Below, one piece after another: positions 61,519 to 64,000 of a DNA stretch of 64,000 nt. The notes beneath the pieces are model-generated. The model saw only the letters and a list, made by a program, of their open reading frames with translations. It searched no databases and was not told where the DNA came from. Source of the stretch: Caprimulgus europaeus. Its lineage: Eukaryota > Chordata > Aves > Caprimulgiformes > Caprimulgidae. The position numbers and the translations under genes are program-made. The stretch covers positions 1-64,000 of the forward strand of contig OU015524.1 in the NCBI GenBank assembly GCA_907165065.1, given 5' to 3'. How positions within the stretch are numbered: position 1 is the first letter of the stretch; each line of letters opens with the position of its first letter.

Positions 61519-63250
61519 GAAACTGCGAATGAACGCTGCCTGCTCCAAGGCCAAAGGAGCCAGGCTTGAAAGCTGCTGCTGGATCTTTTCTCCAACCGCC
61601 CACGCACTTATAGCCCCATTCAACTCGGGCCTCAGTCCTTTGCCTGGCTTGCCAGGAGCGTTTTCGTTCCCCGGAGCCACACTGCCGAGAGAGCCCGGCA
61701 GGGCTCTGAAACTGCGAATGAACGCTGCCTGCTCCAAGGCCAAAGGAGCCAGGCTTGAAAGCTGCTGCTGGATCTTTTCTCCAACCGCCCACGCACTTAT
61801 AGCCCCATTCAACTCGGGCCTCAGTCCTTTGCCTGGCTCGCCAGGAGCGTTTTCGTTCCCCGGGAACCACACTGCCGAGAGAGCCCGGCAGGGCTCTGAA
61901 ACTGCGAATGAACGCTGCCTGCTCCAAGGCCAAAGGAGCCAGGCTTGAAAGCTGCTGCTGGATCTTTTCTCCAACCGCCCACGCACTTATAGCCCCAATC
62001 AACTCGGGCCTCAGTCCTTTGCCTGGCTTGCCAGGAGCGTTTTCGTTCCCCGGGAGCCACACTGCCGAGAGAGCCCGGCAGGGCTCTGAAACTGCGAATG
62101 AACGCTGCCTGCTCCAAGGCCAAAGGAGCCAGGCTTGAAAGCTGCTGCTGGATCTTTTCTCCAACCGCCCACGCACTTATAGCCCCATTCAACTCGGGCC
62201 TCAGTCCTTTGCCTGGCTCGCCAGGAGCGTTTTCGTTCCCCGAGAGCCACACTGCCGAGAGAGCCCGGCAGGGCTCTGAAACTGCGAATGAACGCTGCCT
62301 GCTCCAAGGCCAAAGGAGCCAGGCTTGAAAGCTGCTGCTGGATCTTTTCTCCAACCGCCCACGCACTTATAGCCCCATTCAACTCGGGCCTCAGTCCTTT
62401 GCCTGGCTTGCCAGGAGCGTTTTCGTTCCCCGGGAACCACACTGCCGAGAGAGCCCGGCAGGGCTCTGAAACTGCGAATGAACGCTGCCTGCTCCAAGGC
62501 CAAAGGAGCCAGGCTTGAAAGCTGCTGCTGGATCTTTTCTCCAACCGCCCACGCACTTATAGCCCCATTCAACTCGGGCCTCAGTCCTTTGCCTGGCTCG
62601 CCAGGAGCGTTTTCGTTCCCCGGGAGCCACACTGCCGAGAGAGCCCGGCAGGGCTCTGAAACTGCGAATGAACGCTGCCTGCTCCAAGGCCAAAGGAGCC
62701 AGGCTTGAAAGCTGCTGCTGGATCTTTTCTCCAACCGCCCACGCACTTATAGCCCCATTCAACTCGGGCCTCAGTCCTTTGCCTGGCTCGCCAGGAGCGT
62801 TTTCGTTCCCCGGGAACCACACTGCCGAGAGAGCCCGGCAGGGCTCTGAAACTGCGAATGAACGCTGCCTGCTCCAAGGCCAAAGGAGCCAGGCTTGAAA
62901 GCTGCTGCTGGATCTTTTCTCCAACCGCCCACGCACTTATAGCCCCATTCAACTCGGGCCTCAGTCCTTTGCCTGGCTCGCCAGGAGCGTTTTCGTTCCC
63001 CGAGAGCCACACTGCCGAGAGAGCCCGGCAGGGCTCTGAAACTGCGAATGAACGCTGCCTGCTCCAAGGCCAAAGGAGCCAGGCTTGAAAGCTGCTGCTG
63101 GATCTTTTCTCCAACCGCCCACGCACTTATAGCCCCATTCAACTCGGGCCTCAGTCCTTTGCCTGGCTCGCCAGGAGCGTTTGCGTTCCCCGGGAACCAC
63201 ACTGCCGAGAGAGCCCGGCAGGGCTCGGAAACTGCAAACAAACGCTGCCT

Positions 63251-63640
63251 TCTCACGAGTTTCACCTGGGGTGCCCCAACCCACTGCTGAAGCCATTCAG
63301 GATTGGGGAACCATCTATCTTGCCCCACAGTAGCCCAAAGGCAGCAGTACCAAAGCAAAATGGAGAAGAGGAAAGCAGGAGGAAAGACAGGTGGACAAAG
63401 AGAAGAAATGTGGGACAAGGAGACAAAAAATGAGATGTTGCAAACGAGACATATTAGCAAACAGAGACCCTAGTTCCAAACCAGAAGTCCTTGGGAGTAC
63501 CCCTGGTTTTGGTGTGGAACCCTAATTGTAGCCTGGAAGTCCCTGCGAGTACCCCTAGTTCCAGGGGAAAAAAAACCCTAACTCCAGAGTGAACATCCCT
63601 CGGGGTACTCTGAGGTCAAAGTGGAACCCTAATTCCACAC
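63251..63640 (+). repeat. Edge unit copy 3
   Basis: A third copy of the ~390-bp segment, starting TCTCACGAG after the last monomer of array 2 with the same junction as copy 2. It contains a purine-rich tract at about 63353-63435. It differs from copy 2 at only a handful of positions, such as ACAAAAAATG for ACAATAAATG and GAGGTCAAAG for GAGGTCTAAGG. Confidence 0.92.
63353..63435 (+). other. Purine-rich tract, copy 3
   Basis: The counterpart of the tracts at 39970 and 40543, again about 100 bp to the right of the satellite edge. Confidence 0.72.
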
Positions 63641-64000
63641 CAGAAGTCCCTAGGGGAACCCTTTGTGGCAGAACTGAACCCTAATTCCATACCAAGATTC
63701 ACTGGGGGCACCCGAAGTTGCAGGGCAGATCTCTAATTCCATACCGAAAGTCCCTAGGAGTACCCCTGGTTTCAGTGTGGAACCCTAATTGTACCCTGGA
63801 AGTCCCTGGGGGTACCCCTAGTTTGAGGGATGAACCCTAATTCCACCCTGGAAGTCCATGAGGGTACCTCTAGTTTCTTGGCGGAACCCTAATTCTTCCC
63901 AAGAAGTTCCTGGGGGTACCCCTAATTCCAGGGCAGAATCTTAATTCTTCACCGGAAGTCTTTAGGGGTACCCCTAGCTCCGGGGAGAAACCCTAATTCC
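63460..64000 (+). repeat. 52-bp tandem repeat, forward orientation, running off the window
   Basis: The same 52-bp units as at 40650-41192, in the same order and nearly identical. The window ends at the equivalent of 41192, so whether the A-rich hub and inverted arm follow cannot be seen here. Confidence 0.92.

Larger units (their letters stand above)
58302..63240 (+). repeat. Most homogeneous sector of array 2
   Basis: Twenty-five of the 26 monomers starting between 58302 and 63048 carry the ATTCAAC allele; the exception starts at 61908. Nearly all have a cassette beginning with four Cs and a 190-bp length. This contrasts with mixed A and T alleles elsewhere. It marks recent local amplification or conversion next to the array edge. 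The solitary monomer at 40260 is of the same type. Confidence 0.8.
43814..63250 (+). repeat. 190-bp satellite array 2 (about 102 monomers)
   Basis: The same satellite in the same orientation as array 1, complete at both ends within the window. It starts mid-unit at CGTTCCCCGGGAACC, inside the hypervariable cassette, directly against the reverse 52-bp array. The anchor ATGAACGC runs from 43868 to 63048, 101 intervals averaging 190 bp. The last unit carries the edge changes GCGTTTGCG, GGGCTCGG and ACTGCAAACAAACG and joins the third edge unit. Compared with array 1 the TTCACCCAGAGCC cassette is uncommon, and I see none of that class after about 56.93 kb. A somewhat noisier patch lies near 46.1-48.5 kb. 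Confidence 0.97.

Noticed and set aside
60494-62176. A 560-codon minus-strand open frame, and hundreds of shorter ones on both strands across the satellite
   Set aside because: They are translations of the 190-bp repeat. The monomer has few stops and its length is not a multiple of three, so frames pass through several units, and small indels lengthen them by chance. Both strands are open at once, there is no codon-level conservation, and no domain is recognisable.
1-64000. Assignment to a named bird satellite family
   Set aside because: The ~190-bp length matches known avian satellites, for example in parrots, but I cannot match the sequence without a database search. A search of satellite libraries with the unit at 58872-59061 would decide it.

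Overview
The window holds no gene that I can support. It is satellite DNA of a eukaryotic chromosome, of the kind found at centromeres, pericentromeres or other constitutive heterochromatin. About 58 kb of the 64 kb is one tandem repeat with a modal unit of 190 bp, always in the same orientation. The length suits a nucleosome-length satellite. Abundant ~190-bp satellites are described in several vertebrates, including parrots and some other birds. I did not recognise the sequence itself, and I see no LINE, SINE or gene that would fix the species, so 'vertebrate, possibly bird' is a weak inference.

Layout. (1) 1-38479: satellite array 1, about 203 monomers, entering from beyond the left edge. 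(2) 38480-38700: one strongly decayed monomer and a fragment of another, an old array edge. (3) 38700-39710: non-coding spacer containing a degenerate ~21-bp repeat. (4) 39711-40259: a 79-bp tandem repeat leading into a ~390-bp 'edge unit' with a long purine-rich tract. (5) 40260-40439: a single isolated satellite monomer. (6) 40441-42540: a second edge unit running into a 52-bp tandem repeat. (7) 42541-42976: an A-rich block and a 55-bp tandem repeat. (8) 42977-43813: the same 52-bp repeat in the opposite orientation. Its outer 693 bp is an in-register inverted copy of 41848-42540. (9) 43814-63250: satellite array 2, about 102 monomers. (10) 63251-64000: a third edge unit and 52-bp array, nearly identical to 40442-41192.

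How the parts relate. The same satellite-to-edge-unit junction closes an array of one monomer at 40440 and an array of about 102 monomers at 63250. This suggests a larger repeated block of roughly 22.8 kb whose satellite content expands or contracts. The monomer is rich in dyad symmetry: three inverted repeats lie within 66 bp, plus a longer-range one. Almost all variation between otherwise near-identical monomers sits in one cassette of about 10-14 bp between two of the dyads. That cassette overlaps a sequence resembling the mammalian CENP-B box, and one monomer has an exact match to the box's essential core. Three monomers carry a hairpin sequence in reverse-complement form, as expected if DNA hairpins or cruciforms form and resolve here.

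Long open frames occur on both strands throughout the satellite because the monomer has few stop codons. They are not evidence of genes. Some clustered single-base indels, especially at 15.7-25.9 kb, could be assembly error instead of biology.
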